Origin: Nitrososphaerota archaeon
Lineage (GTDB): Archaea > Thermoproteota > Nitrososphaeria > Nitrososphaerales > CADDZS01
Length of the DNA: 36,539 nt
Assembly (NCBI GenBank): GCA_013288145.1
Contig: JABDCJ010000023.1
Location: 1-36,539, forward strand
Direction: 5' to 3'
The notes beneath the pieces were generated by a model. That model made no database searches and was not told where the DNA came from. It worked only from the letters and a program-made list of their open reading frames with translations. Below are positions 7,677-15,709 of the stretch, piece after piece. How positions within the stretch are numbered: the first letter of the stretch is position 1; each line of letters begins with the position of its first letter. A program made the translations under genes and the position numbers.

Positions 7677-10087
7677 GACAGATTGTGCATCGCTTTCAGG
7701 TCCTTACTGAAGGTCCTGAGCTCATCCGGGATGTCAATGGCTAGTGAATCCTTCAACGAAAGGCCCTTTGCCTTCTTCTCGTTCCAGACTTTGCTGTTGA
7801 AATCGACTATCTGTTTTTGATATTTTAGGTATTCCTTCTGCCACTCTTTTGGATCGGGAAATGCACCCGCGTGAATGCTTTTTTCCGAGTATATGCGGAG
7901 CCAGAGAACTTCAGTTATGAATGGACATATCGGTGCAAGAAGAAGTAATATCGATTTAAGGCACTGGTGAAGCGAATACCTTGCTGAAATAATTTCTTCT
8001 TGAGTAAAACCGGCTCCGTAGGCTCGACCTTTTGCCAGTTCCAAATAGTGAGCCGCGAAAAGGTTCCATGTAAAATCGCGGATTTTGTTCGCGGGGACAA
8101 AAAAGTTATAGTCTTCGTAGCCCGCAATGCACTCTTCCGTAAGGGCGGACAGCTCCGACAGTATCCATCGATCGCTAGAAGACAGCTCGTCATACGTGGG
8201 TATCTCCTTTGGTTCGGGAAAGCCCGCTATGAACCTAGAAATATTCCAGAGTTTCGTCAAAAACTTGCCCGGCGTTGCAATTTTTTGCTCGGAGCACGTA
8301 TAGTCTGAACCGACCGATACCTCGGAAGCGATCCACATGCGAAAATTCTCTGCCCCATAGCGATCAAGCATAACTATAGGGTCTATGGCATTGCCCTTGC
8401 TCTTGCTCATTTTCTGGCCCTTTTCATCCAGACCCCAACCGGTGACCCACACATCGTGCCACGGTACTCTTCCGGTTATTTCGGAGCACCGCAAGATGCT
8501 GTAGTGCATCCAAGTTCGGATGATGTCTTTTCCCTGCGGCCGGATTGTAGCCGGGTAAGTTCTTTCATGGTAGTGGTCGTCTTTCCCATATTTTGTGACG
8601 TAAAGCGCGCTGATGCTCGAATCCATCCAGGTGTCAAAGGTCCTTTCGTCTCCGACAAACTTTTTCGAGCCGCACTTTGCGCACGAGGGATTTCCAGGAG
8701 GCTCATCCTTCCAGGGCTGGTAGTAGGGACCAGGTGGAGGGAGGTACGACTCCCTGCACTCGGAGCAGTACCAGACCGGAACCTCGGTTCCGTAAAATCT
8801 TCTCCTTGAAATCGGCCAGTCACGCGCAACCTCGATCCAGTTCAAAAGTATTGTGCGGTGCATCTCTGGATGAAAATGGAGTTCTTTTCGAGCGATATGC
8901 TCTAACTTTTCTCTAATGTCGACAACTTTCAGGTAGTACTCGTCCATCGGGATTATCTCTATCTCGGTCCTGCTCCTTTCGCACATCGGTGTTCTGTGCT
9001 GGATCTCCTCGACCTTGAATGCGATGCCCTCCTTTTGCAGTCGCTCAATCATAGTGTTTCTCGCCTGCTTTACACGCAAGCCAGCTAGACCCTCTCCAGC
9101 TGATGGAAGCATCCTCCCATCTCTTCCAATAGAGATGATCTCTTCCAGCCCTAATTCGCGGAAGAGTTGAACATCGTTATAATCACCATAAGAACAAATC
9201 ATAAGCGCGCCTGTACCAAAGTCGGGCTTTGCGGAGTTGTGCGCGAATATCGGGACCCGTCTTTCATAGAACGGTACGATAGCATTTTTTCCGACGAACG
9301 CTTTGTACCTCTCGTCTTCTGAATTGACGATTACAGCCCTGCATGAAGCTATCAACTCAGGTCTCGTGCTTGCGATCGGTATAGAATCGCCGTTCTCAAC
9401 GTTGAATTTGAAGTAGACCAGCTTGGTCGGGATCTCGCTATAGACTATTTCCGCGTCTGCAATTGTAGTGCCGCAGTCCACGCAGTAGTTAGTTGGCCTG
9501 GTTCCCTCGTAAACGCGCCCGTTCTTCCACTGCGAAATAAACGTCGACTGGGTAAGAGCCCGGTACGAAATGTCATCGGTGCGGTATTTTTGTTCGTAGT
9601 TAGCCGAGTAGCCCATCATCTTGAGGATCTGTATCATTTCCTGCTCAAGATCATCGAGCGCTATCCGGCAGAGCTCTAGAAACTTTTCACGGGGAGTTGC
9701 CTTTATGCTGACCTTGAATTTTTTTTCAGTGTAGATCTCAACCGGCAGGCCGTTTCGATCGATCCCAATCGGGAACAGAACCTCAAATCCTCTCATCCTT
9801 GCAGATCTGGCTATCATGTCGATCTGCGCGTAATGTGATGCGCCGCCCACGTGCCACGGACGTCCGGAAGGATATGGCGGAGGCGTATCCATGACAAAGA
9901 TGGGTTTTGAAGAATCCACGTTGAATTTTCCCATGGTACCTTCGGATTCCCACCGGGAGAATATTTCGCGTTCAAGCGACTTGTCCCACGACTTTGCAGC
10001 AGCAAGGGGGTTTTGAAACTCTTCCTCACCTGCAAGCAAAACGGGCTTGTAGGGTTGCGACTTTTCTGAATCTTTTTGATCGCTCAA
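7673..10087 (-). CDS. valS: Valyl-tRNA synthetase (ValRS)
   Basis: This class I synthetase charges tRNA-Val. The HIGH-like region is in TPPPYPSGRPWHVGGASHYA, followed by the CP1 editing domain (TRPELI). A zinc-ribbon pair of CxxC motifs lies in YCVDCGTT and further Cys pairs at WYCSEC and CAKCGSKK. The W-rich block and KMSKSKGN complete the catalytic core, and the C-terminal helical domain binds the anticodon. The frame stays open up to TTG at 10141, but that start would overlap the aRF1 gene by 38 bases. TTG at 10087 begins 16 bases after the aRF1 stop and gives 804 residues, a normal archaeal length, so I prefer it. The gene follows prf1 closely and is probably co-transcribed with it. Confidence 0.95.
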   Translation of the reverse strand: MSDQKDSEKSQPYKPVLLAGEEEFQNPLAAAKSWDKSLEREIFSRWESEGTMGKFNVDSSKPIFVMDTPPPYPSGRPWHVGGASHYAQIDMIARSARMRGFEVLFPIGIDRNGLPVEIYTEKKFKVSIKATPREKFLELCRIALDDLEQEMIQILKMMGYSANYEQKYRTDDISYRALTQSTFISQWKNGRVYEGTRPTNYCVDCGTTIADAEIVYSEIPTKLVYFKFNVENGDSIPIASTRPELIASCRAVIVNSEDERYKAFVGKNAIVPFYERRVPIFAHNSAKPDFGTGALMICSYGDYNDVQLFRELGLEEIISIGRDGRMLPSAGEGLAGLRVKQARNTMIERLQKEGIAFKVEEIQHRTPMCERSRTEIEIIPMDEYYLKVVDIREKLEHIARKELHFHPEMHRTILLNWIEVARDWPISRRRFYGTEVPVWYCSECRESYLPPPGPYYQPWKDEPPGNPSCAKCGSKKFVGDERTFDTWMDSSISALYVTKYGKDDHYHERTYPATIRPQGKDIIRTWMHYSILRCSEITGRVPWHDVWVTGWGLDEKGQKMSKSKGNAIDPIVMLDRYGAENFRMWIASEVSVGSDYTCSEQKIATPGKFLTKLWNISRFIAGFPEPKEIPTYDELSSSDRWILSELSALTEECIAGYEDYNFFVPANKIRDFTWNLFAAHYLELAKGRAYGAGFTQEEIISARYSLHQCLKSILLLLAPICPFITEVLWLRIYSEKSIHAGAFPDPKEWQKEYLKYQKQIVDFNSKVWNEKKAKGLSLKDSLAIDIPDELRTFSKDLKAMHNLS

Positions 10088-10103
10088 AATTCTACTCGTC
10101 CTA

Positions 10104-12935
10104 TCACGGGCGGTATCGCAAGATCGCCGAAACTCCGCCAAAATTCTTCAACATTGCCCCGCCTTCTGTCCTGGAAGAGATTACTTCGACGCTGGCTCCC
10201 GAATCAATTGAAGCATCTACGAAATAGTCCACAATATCTCGCTCGATGATATCTACTTCACTCGATCCGCAGTTTGGACACGTGAGCAGCTTTTGTCTTT
10301 CCGCCATTTTCTGAGATCTTGATGCAAATTTTTCAGTTACGTTCCCGCAATTTCTACAGGTGGCTTTGAAGTAGACAAAGTCTGCGTCATCGTTTATGAT
10401 GATGGTGTCGACCGCAGATCGTTTTAGGGCATTCAGTATGTCCTGAATTCCGTATATTGCGAGACCGGTGTCGGAGTTTACCTCTCTCAGAAATCTGTCC
10501 ACGAGCTTTTTCTCTTCTACTACACGGACGTTCTCAAGCAGTTTCTCTGACTTGCCAATGGTTTCCCTGACCCCCTCTCTTCCAGCATATCCTGTATCGA
10601 GCGTTCCCACAATGACGTTCTGGAGACGGTAGTCAAGATAATTATCCCGTACGAATTCGTCCTTAGTAGGTCCGGGTCCGCTCACGATGAGCCCTTTTAC
10701 CGGGTGCTGTTCGAGGAAACTTTTCTTAGCATGATCGGCGAGCCTGTTGAAATAATCGGTTAGTTCCATCTCACGCAGACGCTCATACCGGCGGGCGCTG
10801 TTGTGAAGAACAATGCCGTTTCCAATGAAACTTCCCGTATCGGGAAGTTCGATATCTATGAACGCCTCATTTTCTTTGTTCTCCTTTACTTTGACTGACG
10901 AGACGAATGCAAGGATAAGATCGCTCTCGGCGATCGCGGATAGAGTTGTAACCGCCTCCTGAATTAGCTTTTGTCTGTTTAGATCGATAGATGATTGTGC
11001 TTCAAGCAATTCGTCTTCGAAGGTGGTCAATATCCTTTGGAAAACTCGCCCGCTAATCCCACGCGTATCACTGAAGAAATTTGTAATGCCTTGGAATTGT
11101 CTTCGTTTAATCTTGAGATCTTTTGCTTTTTTATCGACCCAGGATCCCATCACAGGAACGTTATGGTAGCTTTGAGCCAGTTTTCTCTGGGCGGCGAGGC
11201 CGAGTTTTTCTTTCTTATCCTTTGCGGAAAACCCGATTTCCTGATTGAAAGTGACGATAGAATCTAGATCGGTAATGTCCAGGGAATGCATCATCCCAAA
11301 CGGCGTTTTGTACTGCCGGTAAGAGGAAATTATCCCGAACCTAAGCAGAAGCAAATTTAGCTGTCTGATTACAAGAGGGGATTTCATCGAGATTCCGATT
11401 CTAGTTTTCCTCACATGACCTTCCGCGTCAAATAACCCTCTGATAAAACTCGCAAGATGAGTGCTGTCCAGTCTGTGGATTGCTTCTGGAATCTCTCTCG
11501 ATTCTGTTGAAATCAGCGTCGGATAGAACATTCGAAGACCGTCAGCGAACACCTTTGAGTAAATTCTTGTCTCGAAGTAAGCGTTCTTCGACCACGAACC
11601 CTTTTCATGCCTCTTGTCTACGATTCTTATCGGAACGGCTTCGAGCCGAAGAGCCTTTCGCGAAATATCAGAATACAAGCGGGCGACATCTTCTCGCTGC
11701 TCGTAAAGTGCGATTCTGTTATCGCTCGCCGATCCGTCTCCAAGAATGTATCCTAGGAGTTGCAAGAAATCTCGAGTAAAGAATTCGGGAAGTATTCTTT
11801 CAGTCGTAACGTGAATTGAATTGAATTGCTCTGGGTCAGGAACGAGATAACTGACAATTATCTGCAGTTTTTCCCAGGTGAGATCTCTTTCTCCACGCTC
11901 AAGCTGAGATATTTCCGTTTGGTAAAGCTCGAGATGTTGAGCTAGAGTTTTTTGTGCGAGGCCTCTGGTCATTCGGAATCTCTTCAGAGTTTCTCTACCT
12001 TCAGTATCCACCGTATGCCTAAATGTAGCGGGTAGATGTGTAACCAGACTCGGTGCCAATGGCTGGGGGAGCTTTTTCGTAACAAAAACTCGATCCCCTT
12101 CTTTCAGCTCACCAGCTGTTTTAGTCGATATACCGCTTGAGTTCAGAGTGAAGAACCTATGTTCCCCAGTTGCCCTAATTCTTGTCTGCGGTCGCTTTGT
12201 TGTTATCTCGTAATATTCTCTAGGAACCATTGAATACGTATCCGCGCATTCAAAGACTCCGAGTTTGTACTTTGCGAAGTCGTAGCTCGCTATCTTGCTT
12301 CCTGACACAAGTTTAGAGATACCTGCGAGGGTGCCATCTTGGAGTTGAACGAGCGTGTCTGAACTAACACACTGTCCACCTTTCCTAGTTTTTCCAGAAA
12401 CACCAGAAGAAATTGTGTCTACAACATCCCACGTGTCTCCTGATATTATCCCCAGTCCAGCTTCAGTTGCGTCGACTGCCATAACTCCAATTACATTTTG
12501 CTCCCTCAGCATGTCCCTTAACGGGTCAAGATGAAAATGATCGTCGCAGCGATAAAGATAAACCGACACCGGTTTTTGGGGCAATACCTCGAAGAGATCG
12601 ATAGTTTCATTTCCCGGGCCGCCGGGTCCCGGAATCGCTCCGCAGAAGATCACTATGCCATTCTCGGGCGTTTGCTTGTAGAGGCGCAGTCTTGCCATCG
12701 TTTTTGTTAGGGCATCTTGCACGTGATTCCTCGTAGTATCTGACTTGATGTTGGACGCTGTACCGCTCTCTTCCCTGAGCGCTGCTATCGCCTCGTGGAG
12801 AGCCTTTTTCGGCGGCAGGTAAAGACTGACGAGCTCTGTCCCGCGTCCGGTTTTGGTCGACAGATCCGATAGTAGCTTCCTTATCCTGTAAATTGCGACA
12901 GAATCATACTTCTTTCCAGTACCATCATTAGCCAA
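10104..12935 (-). CDS. prf1: Peptide chain release factor aRF1 containing an intein
   Basis: aRF1 recognises all three stop codons and triggers peptide release. The 943-residue precursor consists of a 188-residue N-extein, a 524-residue intein and a 231-residue C-extein; the spliced product has 419 residues, normal for aRF1. Stop-codon recognition motifs NIKS (residues 62-65) and YxCxxxF (128-134) are present. The catalytic GGQ loop is at 186-188, in GKTRKGGQ. The intein begins with Cys189, immediately after Gln188, and the C-extein resumes with SARRYERLRE. A domain-3 zinc-ribbon-like CxxC pair (CRNCG, CPNCG) is in the C-extein. Translation starts at TTG (12935), preceded by AAGGTG. valS follows 16 bases after the stop. 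Because GGQ is interrupted, the unspliced precursor cannot be an active release factor. Confidence 0.96.
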   Translation of the reverse strand: MANDGTGKKYDSVAIYRIRKLLSDLSTKTGRGTELVSLYLPPKKALHEAIAALREESGTASNIKSDTTRNHVQDALTKTMARLRLYKQTPENGIVIFCGAIPGPGGPGNETIDLFEVLPQKPVSVYLYRCDDHFHLDPLRDMLREQNVIGVMAVDATEAGLGIISGDTWDVVDTISSGVSGKTRKGGQCVSSDTLVQLQDGTLAGISKLVSGSKIASYDFAKYKLGVFECADTYSMVPREYYEITTKRPQTRIRATGEHRFFTLNSSGISTKTAGELKEGDRVFVTKKLPQPLAPSLVTHLPATFRHTVDTEGRETLKRFRMTRGLAQKTLAQHLELYQTEISQLERGERDLTWEKLQIIVSYLVPDPEQFNSIHVTTERILPEFFTRDFLQLLGYILGDGSASDNRIALYEQREDVARLYSDISRKALRLEAVPIRIVDKRHEKGSWSKNAYFETRIYSKVFADGLRMFYPTLISTESREIPEAIHRLDSTHLASFIRGLFDAEGHVRKTRIGISMKSPLVIRQLNLLLLRFGIISSYRQYKTPFGMMHSLDITDLDSIVTFNQEIGFSAKDKKEKLGLAAQRKLAQSYHNVPVMGSWVDKKAKDLKIKRRQFQGITNFFSDTRGISGRVFQRILTTFEDELLEAQSSIDLNRQKLIQEAVTTLSAIAESDLILAFVSSVKVKENKENEAFIDIELPDTGSFIGNGIVLHNSARRYERLREMELTDYFNRLADHAKKSFLEQHPVKGLIVSGPGPTKDEFVRDNYLDYRLQNVIVGTLDTGYAGREGVRETIGKSEKLLENVRVVEEKKLVDRFLREVNSDTGLAIYGIQDILNALKRSAVDTIIINDDADFVYFKATCRNCGNVTEKFASRSQKMAERQKLLTCPNCGSSEVDIIERDIVDYFVDASIDSGASVEVISSRTEGGAMLKNFGGVSAILRYRP
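10800..12371 (-). mobile_element. Intein in aRF1 with LAGLIDADG endonuclease and helix-turn-helix
   Basis: The intein spans precursor residues 189-712 (524 aa). It starts with Cys1, carries a block-B TxxH motif in RATGEHRF (intein residues 66-73) and ends in NGIVLHN before Ser+1, so the splicing residues Cys1, His/Asn at the end and Ser+1 are intact. Two dodecapeptides, LLGYILGDG (intein 205-213) and LFDAEGHV (313-320), mark a LAGLIDADG homing endonuclease with both acidic residues kept. Between the N-terminal splicing block and the endonuclease lies a Cro/C1-type helix-turn-helix at intein residues about 126-176. The block-F segment has Gly-Ser where His-Asn is common, a mild oddity. It should be capable of protein splicing and possibly of homing. 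Confidence 0.95.
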
Positions 12936-13104
12936 ATATGAAACACCTTGGAGAAAGAACTAGTCAGCTGACGCTGAGCACGGGATGGCTCTCAGAGCCT
13001 AAAATTCGCAAAATTGTAGTCGTAGTACTTCTTTCCGCAAGGTCAAAGGTCACTCTATACTTAAAAACGCACCGCCTGAAAAACTAAAAACTGACAGGGA
13101 ATCC

Positions 13105-13806
13105 TTGTGGCTATTCTTTGACATCGGGGAGACGCTTCTCTCGGAGAAGAGTTTTCACAGCGCAAGGAATGACGGGTTGTTCCAGGTCTTGAAGGAACGC
13201 CGGAAAGATCTGTCACGGACAATGTATGACGCTGCCCATCGCAGGGCAATCCTTTCCAGACCCGGAGGCGAGGCTTCGAGAGTAAGGGCAATTGCAAAGG
13301 AAGTACTGGGGCCTTCAGAGTATTACCAGGCGGTTCAGGAGTATCATGAGAAAGTGGGTAACTCTCTGGTTGAGGCGTTCGAGAAGGATCCGAACAAAAT
13401 GTTTCGACCTTATCCCGAGGCGAGCAGAGTTCTATCGGAGCTTTCACTCCGGCACAATCTTGGAGTAATTGCAAACCAGCATCGAAAGGTTCGACAGCAT
13501 TTGGAGAAGACCTGGGACCTCGCAAAGTACTTCAAGTTCATGATCCTTTCAGAAGAAGTGGGGTTCAAGAAACCCGATCGCGAAATTTTCCTTCTGGCAT
13601 TGGATAAAGCGAGGATCGACGACCCATCAGAAGCCTGGATGATCGGAGATAGGGTGGACACCGATGTCGGCCCGTCCAGATCGCTTGGTATGAAGGCGGT
13701 AAGAGTACTTCACGATTCCGAGACATCGATCATTCCTTCAGCTTCAGAAGTCGAGATTCCAGATTTTCAGTTCAAGGACTTGAACCCTCTTACGAGCTTA
13801 TTTTGA
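13105..13806 (+). CDS. HAD-superfamily hydrolase
   Basis: This 233-residue HAD hydrolase has the nucleophile in FFDIGETL (Asp6), a helical cap at about residues 15-100, the conserved Lys in GFKKPDREIF, and the acidic motif IGDRVDTDV. The residue two after the nucleophile is Gly rather than the Asp found in classic phosphatases, a variant seen in several HAD subgroups. It is a cytoplasmic enzyme with an unknown small-molecule substrate; a 2-haloacid-dehalogenase-like or phosphoglycolate-phosphatase-like fold is likely. The start is TTG at 13105, with the nucleophile at residue 6, and a TATA-like CTTAAAAAC lies about 45 bases upstream. Its last nine bases overlap the 3' end of the B3/B4 gene on the other strand. 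Confidence 0.85.
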   Translation: MWLFFDIGETLLSEKSFHSARNDGLFQVLKERRKDLSRTMYDAAHRRAILSRPGGEASRVRAIAKEVLGPSEYYQAVQEYHEKVGNSLVEAFEKDPNKMFRPYPEASRVLSELSLRHNLGVIANQHRKVRQHLEKTWDLAKYFKFMILSEEVGFKKPDREIFLLALDKARIDDPSEAWMIGDRVDTDVGPSRSLGMKAVRVLHDSETSIIPSASEVEIPDFQFKDLNPLTSLF

Positions 13807-14454
13807 GCAAAATTTCGAGACGTAATTCATAGCTGTGTCTTTTGCTAGGTCAAGATCTTCTTCTCTTATTCCCGGGACTCCGCACATCATGAAGAGAACG
13901 TCTTCGGTCTCCTCACTTACCTTGCTTTCGTCGGCATCCCGGTAAGGATAGACGGCTATCAGTTTCTTCTGAGTAATGTCTTCGATAACCACTTCGACTC
14001 CCGATAGTTCCATCGGGTTTGTCATTCCTATACCAACGAAGGTTTCTCCCCTGACTGCAATTCTCATGAAGAGATTTCCGCGATCTACCTTACGATCATC
14101 GAATGCTGCGATCGAGACCATGGATTCGGCAGAGGCCAGATTGTAAGAATCCACGAGAGTATTGATTGTTGGCAGGTCCTTTCCGCTCAGAATTCTCCTG
14201 ACAAGAGCTTCCCCCGCTGGCCTTGTCTTGGTGGGATCGATTCCAACCTTCCAGTAAAAGTCCCGGTATGCCCTAATAATCGGAAGGTCTTTTACGACCT
14301 CGAGCGAAGGGATCTTTTTTCTGATTTCGCTCTGTTTCGACTTTTTGAAAATTTCTAGATCCTTTGCATTCTTCTGGACAACGACATCCGAGCATACCAT
14401 TTCTTGAACCCTTAGGCCGGGAAATTTTTCTGAAAGTAAACTTTGAATTTTCAA
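13798..14454 (-). CDS. B3/B4 tRNA-binding/editing domain protein
   Basis: A free-standing B3/B4 domain of 218 residues, homologous to the editing domain in the PheRS beta subunit. The characteristic block around PIIRAYRDFYWKVGIDPTKT then RPAGEALVRRIL and LPTINTLVDSYNLAS is complete. In PheRS this domain removes mischarged Tyr; the function of stand-alone copies is poorly known, with trans-editing of mischarged tRNA one possibility. The gene starts at ATG, 13 bases downstream of dinB on the same strand, and is almost certainly in one transcript with it, which gives no obvious functional clue. The window also codes for another trans-editing factor, AlaX. Confidence 0.88.
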   Translation of the reverse strand: MKIQSLLSEKFPGLRVQEMVCSDVVVQKNAKDLEIFKKSKQSEIRKKIPSLEVVKDLPIIRAYRDFYWKVGIDPTKTRPAGEALVRRILSGKDLPTINTLVDSYNLASAESMVSIAAFDDRKVDRGNLFMRIAVRGETFVGIGMTNPMELSGVEVVIEDITQKKLIAVYPYRDADESKVSEETEDVLFMMCGVPGIREEDLDLAKDTAMNYVSKFCSK

Positions 14455-14467
14455 CTATTTTTTCCTC

Positions 14468-15625
14468 TCAGCGATCCGCTGCTTCCCAGTCCATAAGCGT
14501 CATCTGGTCATCTTCCTTTTTCTTCAGGCTGGAGACTCTGACCCCGATCAATCTTACCTTTCGCTCTGAATCGTAAAACTCAGAGAGCATCTTCTCACAC
14601 TCGCGAAGCAGGATTTCAAGCGAAACACTGTGAGCAGAGAGTGATTTAGAACGAGTGTGCGTCTCAAATCCGGTGAACCTAATCTTAATCCCCACATTTC
14701 TGAAAAGATAGTGATCTGTTTGCAATCTCGAAAAGACATCCTCTGCAACGTCGTCCATGACCTGCTTTACTTTTGTATAGTCACCCTCGTCCTCCATGAA
14801 AGTTGTCTCGCTGGAAATCGAAACCGGGTCCCAGCTTTCAACGACCTCGCTTTCATCGATTCCTTTTGCAACATTTGATAGCCACAGCGCCGACCTGCCG
14901 AAAGCGTCTCTCAGGTTATCCATCGGGACCTTGCGCAGGTCGTCGATTGTTTCGATATGGAATTTTTCGGAGAGAATTTTATGGGTCACTTTGCCGACTC
15001 CAGGGATCTTGGATACCGCCAATGGAGCGAGAAACCTGACTACTTCGCTAGGTCTAACAATAGTTAGACCATCCGGCTTGTTCATGTCTGTGGCAATTTT
15101 TGCAACGATTTTGGTATTTGCAACTCCAACCGAACAGGTGATTGCCTGATTCTCCGAGATCGATTTCTTGATCTGGCTCGCGAGATTTCGAATCGATTCA
15201 TCTTCTTTCAGATTCAGATCCTCAGAAATCAACTTCAGCCGTTCGCCGACATCCAAGTACGCCTCGTCAATGCTCATCTGCTCTGTTTTATCGCCAAACT
15301 TTCGAAGGAGCTGCATAACCTTGGAAGAGATTTGGACGTAAAGATCGAAATCGGGTTTAACGTAATGAGCGTCCGGCGCTAGCTCCCAAGCCCGAGAGAT
15401 CGGCATTCCTGATCGTAATCCCCTTTTTTTTGCAATGTAGTTGCAGGCAAGCACAACTCCTCGACCTTTGCCATCCCGTGGATCGGCGCCGACGACGAAT
15501 GGCTCGGATTTCATCTCCGGGCGTTTGCTCAATTCGCAGGAAGCGTAGAAAGAATCCATGTCGACGTGGAAGATCGTCCGGTCAAATTCCCATTCCAGTG
15601 ATTCCTTCATTTTCCCGGATGTCAA
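14468..15625 (-). CDS. dinB: DNA polymerase IV, Y-family (DinB/Dpo4)
   Basis: This is a translesion DNA polymerase of up to 385 residues. The catalytic motifs FHVDMDSFYASCE and SIDEAYLDV supply the metal-binding acids, and CSVGVANTKIVAKIA plus DMNKPDGL mark the palm and fingers. Helix-hairpin-helix (IPGVGKVT) and little-finger regions follow. The tail contains QMTLMDW, which resembles a PCNA-interacting (PIP) box, as expected for archaeal Dpo4. The open frame begins at TTG 15625, but ATG at 15610 (residue 6) is an equally good start. The B3/B4 gene follows after 13 bases. Confidence 0.95.
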   Translation of the reverse strand: MTSGKMKESLEWEFDRTIFHVDMDSFYASCELSKRPEMKSEPFVVGADPRDGKGRGVVLACNYIAKKRGLRSGMPISRAWELAPDAHYVKPDFDLYVQISSKVMQLLRKFGDKTEQMSIDEAYLDVGERLKLISEDLNLKEDESIRNLASQIKKSISENQAITCSVGVANTKIVAKIATDMNKPDGLTIVRPSEVVRFLAPLAVSKIPGVGKVTHKILSEKFHIETIDDLRKVPMDNLRDAFGRSALWLSNVAKGIDESEVVESWDPVSISSETTFMEDEGDYTKVKQVMDDVAEDVFSRLQTDHYLFRNVGIKIRFTGFETHTRSKSLSAHSVSLEILLRECEKMLSEFYDSERKVRLIGVRVSSLKKKEDDQMTLMDWEAADR

Positions 15626-15709
15626 ATGGTATCAGTTAAAGCCGAAAGATAAAACTCTCGGCCTTGTCGAGTTAATTGTGGCATTCGGTTTAAAAGCACC
15701 AAAAATCGG

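Noticed and set aside
10088..10141. N-terminal extension of ValRS from TTG 10141
   Set aside because: It overlaps the end of the aRF1 gene by 38 bases and encodes a Cys/Arg-rich stretch not expected in ValRS; TTG 10087 gives a normal length.
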